The translations under genes and the position numbers were made by a program. A DNA stretch of 64,000 bases from 3-1-20CM-4-69-9 sp963833655 (GTDB lineage: Bacteria > Actinomycetota > Thermoleophilia > Gaiellales > Gaiellaceae). The stretch lies in assembly GCA_963833655.1 (NCBI GenBank), contig CAWHYL010000003.1, forward strand, positions 62,001 to 126,000, in the 5' to 3' direction. This document shows positions 7,777 through 16,483 of this stretch, piece by piece. The notes under the pieces were generated by a model. The model searched no databases. It was not told where the DNA came from and saw nothing but the letters and a program-made list of their open reading frames with translations. Numbering within the stretch: the first letter of the stretch is position 1; each line of letters begins with the position of its first letter.

Positions 7777-8241
7777 GCCGAGCGCGGCGCTGACGCCCGC
7801 GATGACGATGCCCGCAAAGGTCACCGATGCCAGCGCCTTGACGAAGCTGTCCTCGAAGAAGCGCCAGCGCAGGAACGCGAGCGTCACGAGCTCCAGGGCG
7901 ACGACGATGACCGCTGCGACGATCGCGGCCCGGTAGTGCGGGATCAGGAACGGCAGCGTGTGCAAGATGCCGCCGAGGAACGTCCCGACGCCCGTGATCG
8001 ACCCGCGCACGAACGGGTTGCCCCGGCCGGTCAGCTCGCCGGTGTCGGAGAGCCCCTCGGAGAAGGCCATGCTGACGGCGGCGCCGATGGCGGTCGCGAG
8101 TCCAGCGTAGAACGCGTAGTGGGGCGTGTGCGTCGCCAGCACGACGGCGAAAATGGGCGCGAGCGTCGAGAGCGAACCGTCGATCAGGCCGACCATCGCC
8201 GGCTGAACGCGCTGCAGTAGAAAGGCGTGCTCGTCAGCCAT
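7762..8241 (-). CDS. VIT1/CCC1-family-like integral membrane protein
   Basis: 159 residues with about five membrane spans. The first span carries GLIDGSLSTLAPIFAVVLA and the second AAVSMAFSEGLSDTGELTG, resembling the DG..T...V and E-rich motifs of vacuolar iron transporter proteins that move Fe(II) or Mn(II). It is shorter than typical members (about 230) and lacks an obvious cytoplasmic metal-binding domain, so the transport role is inference. TATACT lies 6 nt before the ATG, suggesting a leaderless transcript. Confidence 0.65.
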   Translation of the reverse strand: MADEHAFLLQRVQPAMVGLIDGSLSTLAPIFAVVLATHTPHYAFYAGLATAIGAAVSMAFSEGLSDTGELTGRGNPFVRGSITGVGTFLGGILHTLPFLIPHYRAAIVAAVIVVALELVTLAFLRWRFFEDSFVKALASVTFAGIVIAGVSAALGSAAS

Positions 8242-8287
8242 GACTATAGTATATCAAACAAACCGCAAGTCAGCAGAGCATAAGGCA

Positions 8288-8318
8288 CTCCTGACAAAGA
8301 GAGTCAGGGGCGCCTGAC
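8288..8318 (+). promoter_or_regulatory. truA leader with two mutually exclusive hairpins
   Basis: Directly before the truA GTG the sequence reads CCTGAC (8290-8295), 7 nt, GTCAGG (8303-8308), 4 nt, CCTGAC (8313-8318). The middle GTCAGG can pair with either flanking CCTGAC, giving two competing stems. The purine-rich stretch that could act as ribosome-binding site (AGGGG, 8306-8310) is within or beside the pairing segment. This could switch translation of truA, but it could also be chance. Confidence 0.5.
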
Positions 8319-9038
8319 GTGCGGCTGAAGCTCACCCTCGAGTACGACGGCACGGGCTTCCGCGGCTGGGCGGCGCAACCGGGGCTGCGCACCGTCGAAG
8401 GCGACGTGCGGGCCGCCCTCGCGTCGATCTACGGGTCGTACGACGACCTCGCGGTCGCCGGGAGAACCGACACCGGCGTCCATTCGCTCGGCAACGTCGT
8501 CAGCGTCGACGTCGACGGCGGCCCGCCGCCGGAGCGCGCCGCGGCAGCGCTGAACAGCGCGCTGCCGGACGACGTCGCGGTGATCGCCGCCGAGGTGACC
8601 GCGCCCGACTTCCATGCGCGGCACTCCGCACGCTCGCGGAGCTACCGCTACCGCATCTGGCGCCGCCGAGCTCCGTCCCCCTTCGAGCGGCACCGCGCAT
8701 GGTGGTATCCGCGCGAGCTGGACGAGGGGCGGCTCCAGCAAGCCGCCGGCCTGCTGCTCGGCGAGCACGACTTCCGGGCGTTCACGCCGACGGAGACCGA
8801 GCACGAGGTCTTCAGGCGGAACGTTCTGCATGCGCAGTGGCACCGCCGGGCCCATGCGCTCGAGCTCGAGATCACGGCCGACAGCTTCCTCCGGCACATG
8901 GTGCGCACGCTCGTCGGGACGATGGTCGAGCTCCCGCCCGAGCGGATCGCGCCGCTGCTCGACGGACGGCCGCGGACCGAAGCGGGTCCGACCGCGCCGC
9001 CGTCCGGCCTGTATCTGACGTCTGTCGGATACGACTGA
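8319..9038 (+). CDS. truA: tRNA pseudouridine(38-40) synthase TruA
   Basis: 239 residues. Isomerises uridines 38-40 in the anticodon arm of many tRNAs. The catalytic aspartate is D51 in AGRTDTGVHS; other family blocks are LEYDGTGFRGWAAQP at the start, RSRSYRYRIWRR, HDFRAFTPTETE and SFLRHMVRTLVGTM. GTG start at 8319. In most actinobacteria truA follows rplQ in the ribosomal operon; here five genes lie between them. A possible regulatory double hairpin is next to the start. Confidence 0.95.
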   Translation: MRLKLTLEYDGTGFRGWAAQPGLRTVEGDVRAALASIYGSYDDLAVAGRTDTGVHSLGNVVSVDVDGGPPPERAAAALNSALPDDVAVIAAEVTAPDFHARHSARSRSYRYRIWRRRAPSPFERHRAWWYPRELDEGRLQQAAGLLLGEHDFRAFTPTETEHEVFRRNVLHAQWHRRAHALELEITADSFLRHMVRTLVGTMVELPPERIAPLLDGRPRTEAGPTAPPSGLYLTSVGYD

Positions 9039-9052
9039 CTAGCATCGAGGCG

Positions 9053-9688
9053 ATGCGGTTTCCGGTCGTCCTCTTCGATCTCGACGGCACCGTGATCGAC
9101 TCCGGCGCGATCATCCTGGCGTCGATGCGGCACGCCGCGACGGAGGTTCTGGGCGCCGACCCGGGCGACGAGGTGCTGACGGCGGCAGTCGGCGGCCCCG
9201 GCCTCGAGGCGCAGATGCGCGCGCTCGCGCCGGACCGCGTCGACGAGCTCGTGACCGTCTACCGCGCGCACAACGAGCCGCTGCACGGCGAGCTCGCGAC
9301 CTGCCCCGGCATGGACGCCCTGCTCGTGCGGCTGCGGGACGAAGGGCGCCGCCTCGGCATCGTGACGGCCAAGCGGCGGGCGACGGTCGCGCTTGCGTTC
9401 AACGTCCTGCCGATCGAGCATCTCTTCGCGACGGTCGTGACCAGCGACGACACGACGCGGCACAAGCCCGATCCCGACCCGCTGCGGCTCGCGGCGGAGC
9501 GGCTGGATGCGAAGCCGGCGGACTGTGCGTACGTCGGCGACTCGACCTTCGACATCCGCGCGGCGAAGGCTGCCGGCATGTTCGCCGTGGCGGTGACGTG
9601 GGGTGGCATCCACGAGCGTGCGAAGCTCGTGGCGGAGGAGCCGGACGCGATCGTGGAGACGGCAGACGAGCTCTATGGCGTCCTCTAA
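9053..9688 (+). CDS. HAD-superfamily phosphatase (phosphoglycolate/pyrophosphatase-like)
   Basis: 211 residues. Motif I is FDLDGTVID (residues 7-15, nucleophile D8), motif II the TAK of GIVTAKRR (near 105), motif III the lysine in HKPDPDPL, and motif IV GDSTFDIRAAKAAG. The helical cap between motifs I and II is of the C1 type found in Gph and PpaX. Likely hydrolyses a small phosphate ester or pyrophosphate. ATG 9053 follows GAGG. The 3' end overlaps the ligA start by 14 nt, so the two are co-translated. Confidence 0.85.
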   Translation: MRFPVVLFDLDGTVIDSGAIILASMRHAATEVLGADPGDEVLTAAVGGPGLEAQMRALAPDRVDELVTVYRAHNEPLHGELATCPGMDALLVRLRDEGRRLGIVTAKRRATVALAFNVLPIEHLFATVVTSDDTTRHKPDPDPLRLAAERLDAKPADCAYVGDSTFDIRAAKAAGMFAVAVTWGGIHERAKLVAEEPDAIVETADELYGVL

Positions 9689-11696
9689 GACGACCGCCCC
9701 CGAAAAGCGCGCGGCCGAGCTGCGCGAGGTGCTCGATTACCACCTCTACCGCTACCACGTGCTCGACGACCCCGAGATCGGGGACGCCGAGTACGACGCG
9801 CTCTACGACGAGCTCGTCCGCATCGAGGAAGAGCATCCCCGGCTCGTCACGCCCGACTCGCCGACCCAGCGCGTCGGTGCGCCGCCGTCCGACAAGTTCC
9901 AGAAGGTCGAGCATCCGAGCCCGATGGGGTCGCTCGAGAAGGTGACGACCGACGAGGCGCTCGAGAAATGGCACCAGGACGTCTGCAAGCGTCTCGGCAC
10001 GAGCGAGGTCGAGTACGTCACCGAGCCCAAGATCGACGGGCTCTCCATCAACCTGATCTACGAAGACGGCGTCTTCGTCCGCGGCGCAACCCGCGGCGAC
10101 GGCTACCGCGGCGAGGACGTCACGCCGAACCTCCGCACAATCAAGGCGATCTCGATGCGCATGCAGCTGCAGAAGGGGGAGCAGCCGCCGCCCCTGCTCG
10201 AAGTGCGCGGTGAGGTCTACCTTCCGCTCAGCGGCTTCAACGAGCTGAACGCGCGGCTGATCGCCGAGGGAAAGAAGCCGACGCCGAACCCGCGCAACGC
10301 GGCGGCCGGCTCGCTCCGCCAGAAGGACTCGTCGATTACCGCGCAGCGGCCGCTCGCGATCTGGATCCACGGGCTCGGCACGAAGGACGGACTGCTTGCC
10401 GGCGGTCATTGGGAATCGCTGACGTGGCTGCGTGCGCACGGCTTCCGCACGAACCCGTTCGCGGAGCTGCACGACTCGGTCGAGTCGGTGGCGCGCGCGT
10501 GCAAGGAATGGGAGCAGAAGCGGATCGAGCTCGACTACGAGATCGACGGCATCGTGATCAAGGTCGACTCGTTCGAGCAGCAGCGCCGGCTCGGCTCGCT
10601 GCACGAGCGGCCGCGCTGGGCGCGGGCGTTCAAGTGGGCGCCGATGACGGCGACGACGAAGCTGAACAAGATCGCGATCCGCGTCGGCCGCACCGGTGCG
10701 CTGAACCCGTGGGCGATGCTCGAGCCGGTCGAGGTCGGCGGCGTGACGGTCTCGCGCGCGACGCTGCACAACGAGGAGGACATCAACCGCAAGGACATCC
10801 GCGAGGGCGACGTCGTCGTCGTCCAGCGCGCGGGCGACGTCATCCCGCAGATCGTCGGCCCGGCGGGCGAGCACCAGCCGAGCACGAAGCGCTTCAAGAT
10901 GCCGAAACAGTGCCCGCTCTGCGGCGCGGACATCGTTAAGCCGGAGGGCGAGGCGATGCATCGCTGCCCGAACAAGGCGTGTCCCTCGCGCGGGCTCGAG
11001 TCGCTGATCAACTGGGTGCAGGCGGCGGCCGACATCGAAGGCGTCGGCGAGCAGTCGGTCCGGCAGTTCTGGGACCTCGGGCTCGTCCGTTCGGTCCCGG
11101 AGCTGTACCGGCTGACGAAGGAGCAGCTGCTGGAGGTCGAGGGCTTCGGCGAGATCTCGGCGACGAACGCGATCGATTCGATCGAGGCGTCGAAGGGGGT
11201 GCCGTTCAACCGCGTCCTCTTCGGTCTCAACATCCCCGACGTCGGCTGGGTCACCGCCGTCAACCTCGCCCGCCACTTCGAGAGCGTCGACCGGCTGCTC
11301 GCCGCGACGCAGGAGGAGATCGAGGAAGTCGAGGGCATCGGCCCGGAGCGAGCGGAGGCGATCGCGGAGTGGTTCGCAGACGACGCCAACCGGGCGCTCG
11401 TGGAGGATCTGCGCTCGCTCGGGCTTCGCTTCGAGATCGGCGACGAGCTGAAGCCGGTCGAGGGGCCGTTGACCGGGCAGACGTACGTCATCACCGGCAC
11501 GCTCGAGGGCTTCACGCGCGAGGATGCCGCCGCCGCGCTCGAGGCGAAGGGTGCCAAGATCGTGAATTCGGTATCCGGGAAGACGACCGGGCTGATCGTC
11601 GGCGAGGAGCCGGGCAACTCGAAGCTCTCGAAGGCGAAGAAGCTCGAGGTGCCGCTGCTGGACGAGGCGGCCTTGAACGACCTACTGGCCCGCTAG
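9675..11696 (+). CDS. ligA: NAD-dependent DNA ligase LigA
   Basis: 673 residues, standard length. Domain Ia (YHLYRYHVLDDPEIGDAEYD, residues 22-41) takes up NAD; the adenylated lysine is K119 in EPKIDGL. Then come the OB fold, a four-cysteine zinc finger (CPLCG...CPNKACPS near 415-440), four helix-hairpin-helix units with the IEGVGEQS and VEGIGPERAEAI turns, and a C-terminal BRCT domain from about 595. It seals nicks during replication and repair. The start overlaps the phosphatase gene; the 3' end overlaps the convergent carboxypeptidase by 15 nt. Confidence 0.98.
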   Translation: MASSKTTAPEKRAAELREVLDYHLYRYHVLDDPEIGDAEYDALYDELVRIEEEHPRLVTPDSPTQRVGAPPSDKFQKVEHPSPMGSLEKVTTDEALEKWHQDVCKRLGTSEVEYVTEPKIDGLSINLIYEDGVFVRGATRGDGYRGEDVTPNLRTIKAISMRMQLQKGEQPPPLLEVRGEVYLPLSGFNELNARLIAEGKKPTPNPRNAAAGSLRQKDSSITAQRPLAIWIHGLGTKDGLLAGGHWESLTWLRAHGFRTNPFAELHDSVESVARACKEWEQKRIELDYEIDGIVIKVDSFEQQRRLGSLHERPRWARAFKWAPMTATTKLNKIAIRVGRTGALNPWAMLEPVEVGGVTVSRATLHNEEDINRKDIREGDVVVVQRAGDVIPQIVGPAGEHQPSTKRFKMPKQCPLCGADIVKPEGEAMHRCPNKACPSRGLESLINWVQAAADIEGVGEQSVRQFWDLGLVRSVPELYRLTKEQLLEVEGFGEISATNAIDSIEASKGVPFNRVLFGLNIPDVGWVTAVNLARHFESVDRLLAATQEEIEEVEGIGPERAEAIAEWFADDANRALVEDLRSLGLRFEIGDELKPVEGPLTGQTYVITGTLEGFTREDAAAALEAKGAKIVNSVSGKTTGLIVGEEPGNSKLSKAKKLEVPLLDEAALNDLLAR

Positions 11697-12890
11697 CACC
11701 TCGACGAAGCGGTCCTGCGCGCGGCGGGCCCACCAGTACGGCAGCGGATGGCCGTTCTGCAGCACGGCGAAGACGAACCGCGTGTTGACGTAGCCGGAGA
11801 GCGCCGAGGCGATGTCGGTCGTGCCGGTCTTTGCAAGCACGTGGCCGCGCGTCGCCGGCTTGCGCAGCCGGTCTTCGAGCGTCCCGCTCACGCCGGCGAC
11901 CGGCAGCGCCGCGACGAACGTCGGGCGGACCGCCGGGTCGTTCCACGCGACGCGCAGGATCGCTGCGACGGCGTTCGCCGTCAGCCGGTCGAGGTGGGAC
12001 AGCCCCGAGCCGTCGACGACGCGGACGCCCGTCAGCGGCACGCCCGCCTCGGCGAGCGTCTGCATCACGACCGAGGCGCCTGCCGCGCTCGTGCCGCGGT
12101 CGAGCACGACCGCGCCGAGCTGCTTCAGCAGCAGCTCGGCGGTGAAGTTGTCGCTCTCCTTGTCCATGAAGCGGATGATCGACGCGAGCGGCGGCGACTC
12201 GACCTGCGCGAGCGGGACCGAGAAATCGTCGACGCGGCCGAGTGACACGCCGCCGTCGACGACGACGCCCGCGGTGCGGAGCGCGGTGCGGAACGCGGTG
12301 GCCGCGGCGAGGGCAGGCGACCGCGTGACGTAACGGCCGACGCGTGCGCGGTTCACGACAAGCGCCGACAGGGGCGGCGACTCCTCGATGTAGTAGCCGG
12401 GCTTCCAGCCGGCGACGGTGCGCCGCGCGTCGAAGTACGACTCGTCGCCGACGATGCCGCCGCTGACGCGGTGGACGCCCAGCGCGCGCACCTGCGCGGC
12501 CAGCGACCGCAGGCCGGCTGTCGACAGCGTCGGGTCGCCGCCGCCCTTGAGCACGAGCGAGCCCTCGAACGTCGATCCGTCCTGCGAGCCCTCGCCGAGC
12601 ACATCCGTATCGATCCGGTAGGACGGGCCGAGGTTGGAGAGCGCGGCATACGTCACCGGCAGCTTCTCGTTCGAAGCGGGAGCAAGCGCGAGCGCCGAGT
12701 TCTGGGTGAAGAGGGCCGTCCCGGTGGCGAGATCCATGGCCACGCCGGCGGAGCGGCTCGGCGCGACGTGCGGAACACGGAGCGCCTTTGCCAGCCGCGC
12801 CTGCAGCGGCGGCCCCTGAGCGCCCGCGGCGACCGGGCTCGCGAGGCCGACGAGAAGCAGGACGAGTGCGAATCGCGAAGATAGGCCCAT
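11682..12890 (-). CDS. dacB: D-alanyl-D-alanine carboxypeptidase/endopeptidase (PBP4, DacB-like)
   Basis: 402 residues. A signal peptide (FALVLLLVGLASPVAAGAQ) exports the enzyme. All three penicillin-binding motifs are present: SxxK as SNEK (S73, K76), SxN as SDN (in KESDNFTAE) and KTG (in LAKTGTTDIASALSG). The insert between SxxK and SxN with the GDESYFD block is typical of the S13 family, which trims peptidoglycan side chains or cross-links. No ribosome-binding site is evident before ATG 12890; an in-frame ATG at 12920 is possible but would extend the signal peptide with a Pro-rich stretch. Confidence 0.93.
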   Translation of the reverse strand: MGLSSRFALVLLLVGLASPVAAGAQGPPLQARLAKALRVPHVAPSRSAGVAMDLATGTALFTQNSALALAPASNEKLPVTYAALSNLGPSYRIDTDVLGEGSQDGSTFEGSLVLKGGGDPTLSTAGLRSLAAQVRALGVHRVSGGIVGDESYFDARRTVAGWKPGYYIEESPPLSALVVNRARVGRYVTRSPALAAATAFRTALRTAGVVVDGGVSLGRVDDFSVPLAQVESPPLASIIRFMDKESDNFTAELLLKQLGAVVLDRGTSAAGASVVMQTLAEAGVPLTGVRVVDGSGLSHLDRLTANAVAAILRVAWNDPAVRPTFVAALPVAGVSGTLEDRLRKPATRGHVLAKTGTTDIASALSGYVNTRFVFAVLQNGHPLPYWWARRAQDRFVEVLAGQ

Positions 12891-12989
12891 CGGAGGGAGA
12901 AGATAGTCCGGGCGGCCCATGTGCAGCGGCGTCGCTAGGCCGGATACTTGTGCGAACCGGCCACAAGCCCCTCTCTGCCTCGCCGCCAG

Positions 12990-13304
12990 ATGATCCACGA
13001 CGACATTCTCAGCCTGCTGGAGGCTCCGGCCTCCGGCGAGCAGGCACCCAGCCTCGACCACATCGAGCACACGCTCACCGCGGGCTACGCACGCGCGCTG
13101 GCGCTCGAGGCGGAGCGCTGGCGGATCGAGCGGAAGATCGCCGACGTCGCCGCCCGGCTGGGTGACGAGGTCACCGACGAGGATGCCTCGGAGCTGGCGC
13201 AGCTCGGGAAGAGCCTCTCCTCGGCCGACGGCGACCTCGACAAGCTGCGGGCGCTCCTCGTCGCGCTGCGGTCGCGCGCCGACGAGGTTCGCGCTGCGGC
13301 CTAG
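12990..13304 (+). CDS. small helical protein, unknown function
   Basis: 104 residues, mostly predicted helix, with a coiled-coil-like stretch rich in Glu/Arg (ALALEAERWRIERKIADVAARL, then SSADGDLDKLRALLVALR). No cysteine, signal or known motif is seen. ATG 12990 starts MIHDDILSLLEAP; an in-frame GTG at 12948 would add 14 residues without clear conservation. It lies between dacB and a response regulator and is convergent with the latter. I do not recognise the family. Confidence 0.65.
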   Translation: MIHDDILSLLEAPASGEQAPSLDHIEHTLTAGYARALALEAERWRIERKIADVAARLGDEVTDEDASELAQLGKSLSSADGDLDKLRALLVALRSRADEVRAAA

Positions 13305-13307
13305 AAG

Positions 13308-13988
13308 CTAGACGATCCCGCTTCTGACCGCGTAGACGGCCGCCTGGATGCGGTTGTCGATCTGCAGCTTCATCAGGATGTTCGAGATGTGGTTCTTGAC
13401 CGTCTTCGGGCTGATGTGCAGCTCGGCGGCGATCATCGCGTTGTCCTTGCCGTTGGCGATCAGCTTCAGCACCTCGATCTCCCGGTCGGAAAGCTCCGCC
13501 CGGATCGTCGTCTCGATCTCGGGCTGACGGTTCGAGGCGCGGACCCGCTGCAGCACCTTTGCGGCGATCGTGGGTGAGATCAGCGACTCGCCCAGCGACG
13601 CGGCCCTGATGCCGGCGATGAGCTCCTGAATCGACGAGTCCTTCAGCAGGTAGCCGCAGGCGCCGGCCAGGATCGCATCCATGACGTCGTTGTCCTGGTC
13701 GGAGATCGTCAGCATCAGGACTCGCGTCAACGGCGCCGTCATCGAGATGTGGCGCGTCGCCTCGACGCCGCCCATCCCCGGCATGTTCAGGTCCATGACG
13801 ACGACGTCGGGCGCGAGCTCCTGCACGATCTTGAGCGCCTCCTGCCCTGCGGCCGCCTCGCCGACGACCTGGACGCGCTCGGCCTCGAGCAGGTTTCGGA
13901 GCCCGGTCCGGAACAGATCGTGGTCGTCCACGATCAAGACGCGGACGTCCTCCAACGGCCGTTGGTCGAGGGTCGCGGGCGTACTCAT
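13308..13988 (-). CDS. NarL/FixJ-family response regulator
   Basis: 226 residues. The receiver domain (residues 15-130) has the acidic pair D21-D22, phosphoacceptor D66 in VVVMDLNMPG and the lysine of GYLLKDSS. A LuxR-type helix-turn-helix follows (residues 163-220: LSDREIEVLKLIANGKDNAMIAAELHISPKTVKNHISNIL). It should dimerise and bind DNA on phosphorylation. No histidine kinase gene is adjacent, so it is an orphan regulator here. It may form a unit with the downstream 3D-domain gene region (10 nt apart, same strand). Confidence 0.93.
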   Translation of the reverse strand: MSTPATLDQRPLEDVRVLIVDDHDLFRTGLRNLLEAERVQVVGEAAAGQEALKIVQELAPDVVVMDLNMPGMGGVEATRHISMTAPLTRVLMLTISDQDNDVMDAILAGACGYLLKDSSIQELIAGIRAASLGESLISPTIAAKVLQRVRASNRQPEIETTIRAELSDREIEVLKLIANGKDNAMIAAELHISPKTVKNHISNILMKLQIDNRIQAAVYAVRSGIV

Positions 13989-13998
13989 CGCTGAGCGG

Positions 13999-14982
13999 TC
14001 AGTGCACGGAGATCGTAACCGTGCGGCGCCCCCACGCGAGGGCGTCTGCTGCGGTTGGGAACCAGAGGTCGATGGTGTAGCCGCTGACGGAGCTACCCGT
14101 GTCCGCGGCGACGCCTTCGCCGTAGCCGGGGATGCTCATCCGCGTCCCGAGCGGGATCACGCTCGGGTCGACGGCGACCACGCCGAACCCGACGGGCAGC
14201 CCGGTCGATGTCTGGCCTGCGAGCGAGTACCCCGTCGCGGTGACGGTGATCGTCCCGGGCGCCGCCGTGACCGGCTCGGCGGGTGCCGGCGTCTTCGCCT
14301 GGATCGTCTGCGCCCGCTCGACCACGCGGCGCGCATGCGAATCGAGGCGAGCCAGCTGCCGCGCCGTGAGCCGCCGCTCGCGAGACAGCGAGGCGAGATA
14401 GCCGACACGCGCGGCTCGGGCACGCTCGAGCGCAAGAGCCGTTGCGCGCGCGCGCGCTTCGAGCGCCTGGTCCTCACGCACCTGTGACGCGAGTGTGTCC
14501 GCGAGGCGAACGAGCCGGGCATGTCCTCGGCGCGTGTCGGTCACCGCCGCTTCTCCCTGTTGTGCGCTCTGCTCGAGGTCGTTCAGGCGGGTGACGGCGT
14601 CTTCCAGCGACGCCGAGCCGAGGAGGATCGCGAGTGCGTTCGGCTCGCCTTCCTCGTACAGCGTGCGCAGGTGCGACGCAAGCAGCCGCTGCGAACCGCG
14701 AACGTTGCGTGCGACGACGGTTGCGTCGCGCTTCACCTGTCGTTGTTCGTCGCGCAGTGCGTTCACGCGCGCGTGGATCCGCGCGAGCTCCGCGTTTGCG
14801 CGCGCAAGGCGCGAGTCGAGCGCATAGAGACCGAGCAGCGCGCTGTGTGAGCGCGCAACGAGCACGCGTTGCTGCCGTTGCAAGCCGGATGTGTTCTGCG
14901 CTCCCGCCAAGGACGCGCCGATGAAAACTGCGGCAAGGAGCGCGAGCCCGAGGGCGAGGCGGCTCTCCCGTCCACCACGCAC
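13999..14982 (-). CDS. secreted coiled-coil protein with C-terminal 3D domain (cell-wall hydrolase-like)
   Basis: 327 residues. Signal peptide (LALGLALLAAVFIGASLAGA), then a long coiled coil (about 35-220) like the N-terminal part of CwlO/RipA-type proteins, then a 3D domain (about 235-327). The 3D domain shows the three conserved aspartates: VDPSVIPLGTRM, GVAADTGS, and YTIDLWFP. 3D domains are related to lytic transglycosylase MltA and occur in Rpf-like enzymes that cleave glycan strands. GTG start at 14982. It diverges from an NlpC/P60 endopeptidase of the same architecture. Confidence 0.85.
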   Translation of the reverse strand: MRGGRESRLALGLALLAAVFIGASLAGAQNTSGLQRQQRVLVARSHSALLGLYALDSRLARANAELARIHARVNALRDEQRQVKRDATVVARNVRGSQRLLASHLRTLYEEGEPNALAILLGSASLEDAVTRLNDLEQSAQQGEAAVTDTRRGHARLVRLADTLASQVREDQALEARARATALALERARAARVGYLASLSRERRLTARQLARLDSHARRVVERAQTIQAKTPAPAEPVTAAPGTITVTATGYSLAGQTSTGLPVGFGVVAVDPSVIPLGTRMSIPGYGEGVAADTGSSVSGYTIDLWFPTAADALAWGRRTVTISVH

Positions 14983-15018
14983 TCAAGCGACCCTAGCAAC
15001 CGAGGGCAGTCGCGGTGC

Positions 15019-15178
15019 TCGTCACAAAGGGGGATGTTTCGGCGCCGTTCTTGCCGTGAATCCGCCGAAAACGCCGACTTTGTGCAGTCCGTGCACTTAC
15101 CAGAAAGGGGGAGATTTCGGCTCGGAAAGCGGTTGCAGCCATCCGAAAGCGCTGCTAGGGTGCCGAACTTGTGCGGAC
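15019..15178 (+). repeat. two tandem related elements in the divergent cell-wall promoter region
   Basis: Between the 3D-domain gene and the NlpC/P60 gene, an 18-nt motif AAAGGGGGANNTTTCGGC occurs at 15026-15043 and again at 15104-15121 (16 of 18 identical). Each copy is followed by a CCGAAA that can pair with TTTCGG, and then by GCCGACTTTGTGC or GCCGAACTTGTGC (near 15073 and 15162). The unit is thus about 75 nt and is repeated once. It could be a doubled RNA structure or paired regulator sites. No known riboswitch core was recognised. Confidence 0.6.
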
Positions 15179-15221
15179 CGGCCCCCTCCGGCACCGTGCC
15201 TGTCGATCCAGTGCCCAGCTG

Positions 15222-16301
15222 GTGAAGCGACAGGCGCAGGCATTTCTTCTCGGCGTAGCCGCGCTCGCTGCGGCGGCATCCGCGAACGCCGATCCGGGGA
15301 GCGTCGCGACGAAGCAGGCGCAGGCACAGCAGGTGCTCTCGCAGATTCAGCAGATCGACCAGAGCCTCGGCACCGCGGTGGAGCAGTACAACCTCGCGAA
15401 CGTCAAGTTGCACAAGATCGAGGGCGACATGCGCGAGAACAAGAAGCAGCTCACGCTCGCGCGGGCGAATCTCAAGATCTCGCAGAAGTCACTCGCTGCG
15501 CGACTCGTCACTGCGTACACGTCGACGGAGGACAACACGACGCTCGCGTTGCTCCTCGGCTCGACGAGCTTCGAGGACTTGCTCACCCGCGTCGAGACGA
15601 TCAACTCGACGTCGTCGCAGGATGCGAACATCGTGCGTCAGGTGCGCTCGTCGAAGCTGGCGATCCAGCAGCACGAGCGCGAGCTGCGAACCGCACACGC
15701 CGCGCAGCAGGACATCGTCGCGCAGAAGGCTGCGCAGCGGCGGCACATCGAGTCGCAGCTTGCTGCAAGGCGCTCGCTGCTGTCGTCGATCCGCGGCGAG
15801 ATCCAGCAGCTGAGGGCGGCAGAGGCGGCGCAGCAGCGACGGCTCCAGGCTGCCGCGCAGGCGCGGATCGCGACCCAACCCCCGCCGCCGCCCGTCACGG
15901 GCGTCGGAGTCGGGGCGTCGACGCCCGAAGGCTCGACCGTCGCGCCGCCGAACGTCCACGGCGGCGTCGTCGGGATCGCGATGCACTACCTCGGGGTGCC
16001 GTACGTCTGGGGCGGCTCCTCGCCGCGGGGGTTCGACTGTTCCGGGCTCGTCATGTACGTCTTCGCCCAGATCGGCGTCTCGCTGCCGCACAGCAGCTAC
16101 GCACAGGCGGGAATGGGCACGCCGGTATCCATGAGCCAGCTTCAGCCCGGTGACCTCATCTTCTTCACCGGTGCGAGCCACGTCGGCATCTACATCGGCG
16201 GCGGGCAGTTCATCCACGCGCCGCATACTGGCGATGTCGTGAAGATCTCGTCGCTCAGCGGCTACTACGCTTCGGCGTTCTACACGGCGCGCCGCATCTA
16301 G
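15222..16301 (+). CDS. secreted NlpC/P60 peptidoglycan endopeptidase with coiled-coil domain
   Basis: 359 residues. After a signal peptide (AFLLGVAALAAAASANA) comes a coiled coil (about 25-215), a proline-rich linker, and an NlpC/P60 domain (about 245-359). The catalytic cysteine is C273 in FDCSGLVMY; the histidine is H320 in ASHVGIYIG, with HAPHTG after it. Such RipA/CwlO-type enzymes cut D-Glu-mDAP links in stem peptides during division or growth. GTG 15222 was chosen because it places the signal peptide at the N-terminus; GTG 15171 is in frame upstream but adds an implausible Arg-rich leader. Confidence 0.92.
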   Translation: MKRQAQAFLLGVAALAAAASANADPGSVATKQAQAQQVLSQIQQIDQSLGTAVEQYNLANVKLHKIEGDMRENKKQLTLARANLKISQKSLAARLVTAYTSTEDNTTLALLLGSTSFEDLLTRVETINSTSSQDANIVRQVRSSKLAIQQHERELRTAHAAQQDIVAQKAAQRRHIESQLAARRSLLSSIRGEIQQLRAAEAAQQRRLQAAAQARIATQPPPPPVTGVGVGASTPEGSTVAPPNVHGGVVGIAMHYLGVPYVWGGSSPRGFDCSGLVMYVFAQIGVSLPHSSYAQAGMGTPVSMSQLQPGDLIFFTGASHVGIYIGGGQFIHAPHTGDVVKISSLSGYYASAFYTARRI

Positions 16302-16483
16302 CTCGCGACGCGAAGCAGCGACAGCCAGAGCACGGCTGCGACCGCCAGCGGCAGGACGATCCACGCCGTGGTCCACGTCGTCGCCAGCACGGCGGTGACC
16401 CCGAGCGCGAGCGCGATCCCCGCTGCCACGCGCCAATCGTCGCCGACGATGAAGTCCCACCAGAAGAGTCCGAAGCGCTTCAT
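16298..16483 (-). CDS. small two-span membrane protein
   Basis: 61 residues: a short cytoplasmic start with aromatic and acidic residues (MKRFGLFWWDFIVGDDWRVA) then two hydrophobic helices (about 20-38 and 40-58). The FIVGDDW motif is typical of tiny actinobacterial membrane proteins encoded next to larger transporter-like genes. The ATG overlaps the stop of the upstream membrane-protein gene (ATGA), so the two are probably made together, possibly as a complex. The 3' end overlaps the convergent NlpC gene by 4 nt. Function unknown. Confidence 0.7.
   Translation of the reverse strand: MKRFGLFWWDFIVGDDWRVAAGIALALGVTAVLATTWTTAWIVLPLAVAAVLWLSLLRVAS

Noticed and set aside
14983..15221. c-di-AMP (ydaO-type) riboswitch upstream of the NlpC/P60 gene
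   Set aside because: The gene context fits, but the conserved core words of that riboswitch are not visible; only a duplicated GGGGGA..TTTCGGC motif is seen.
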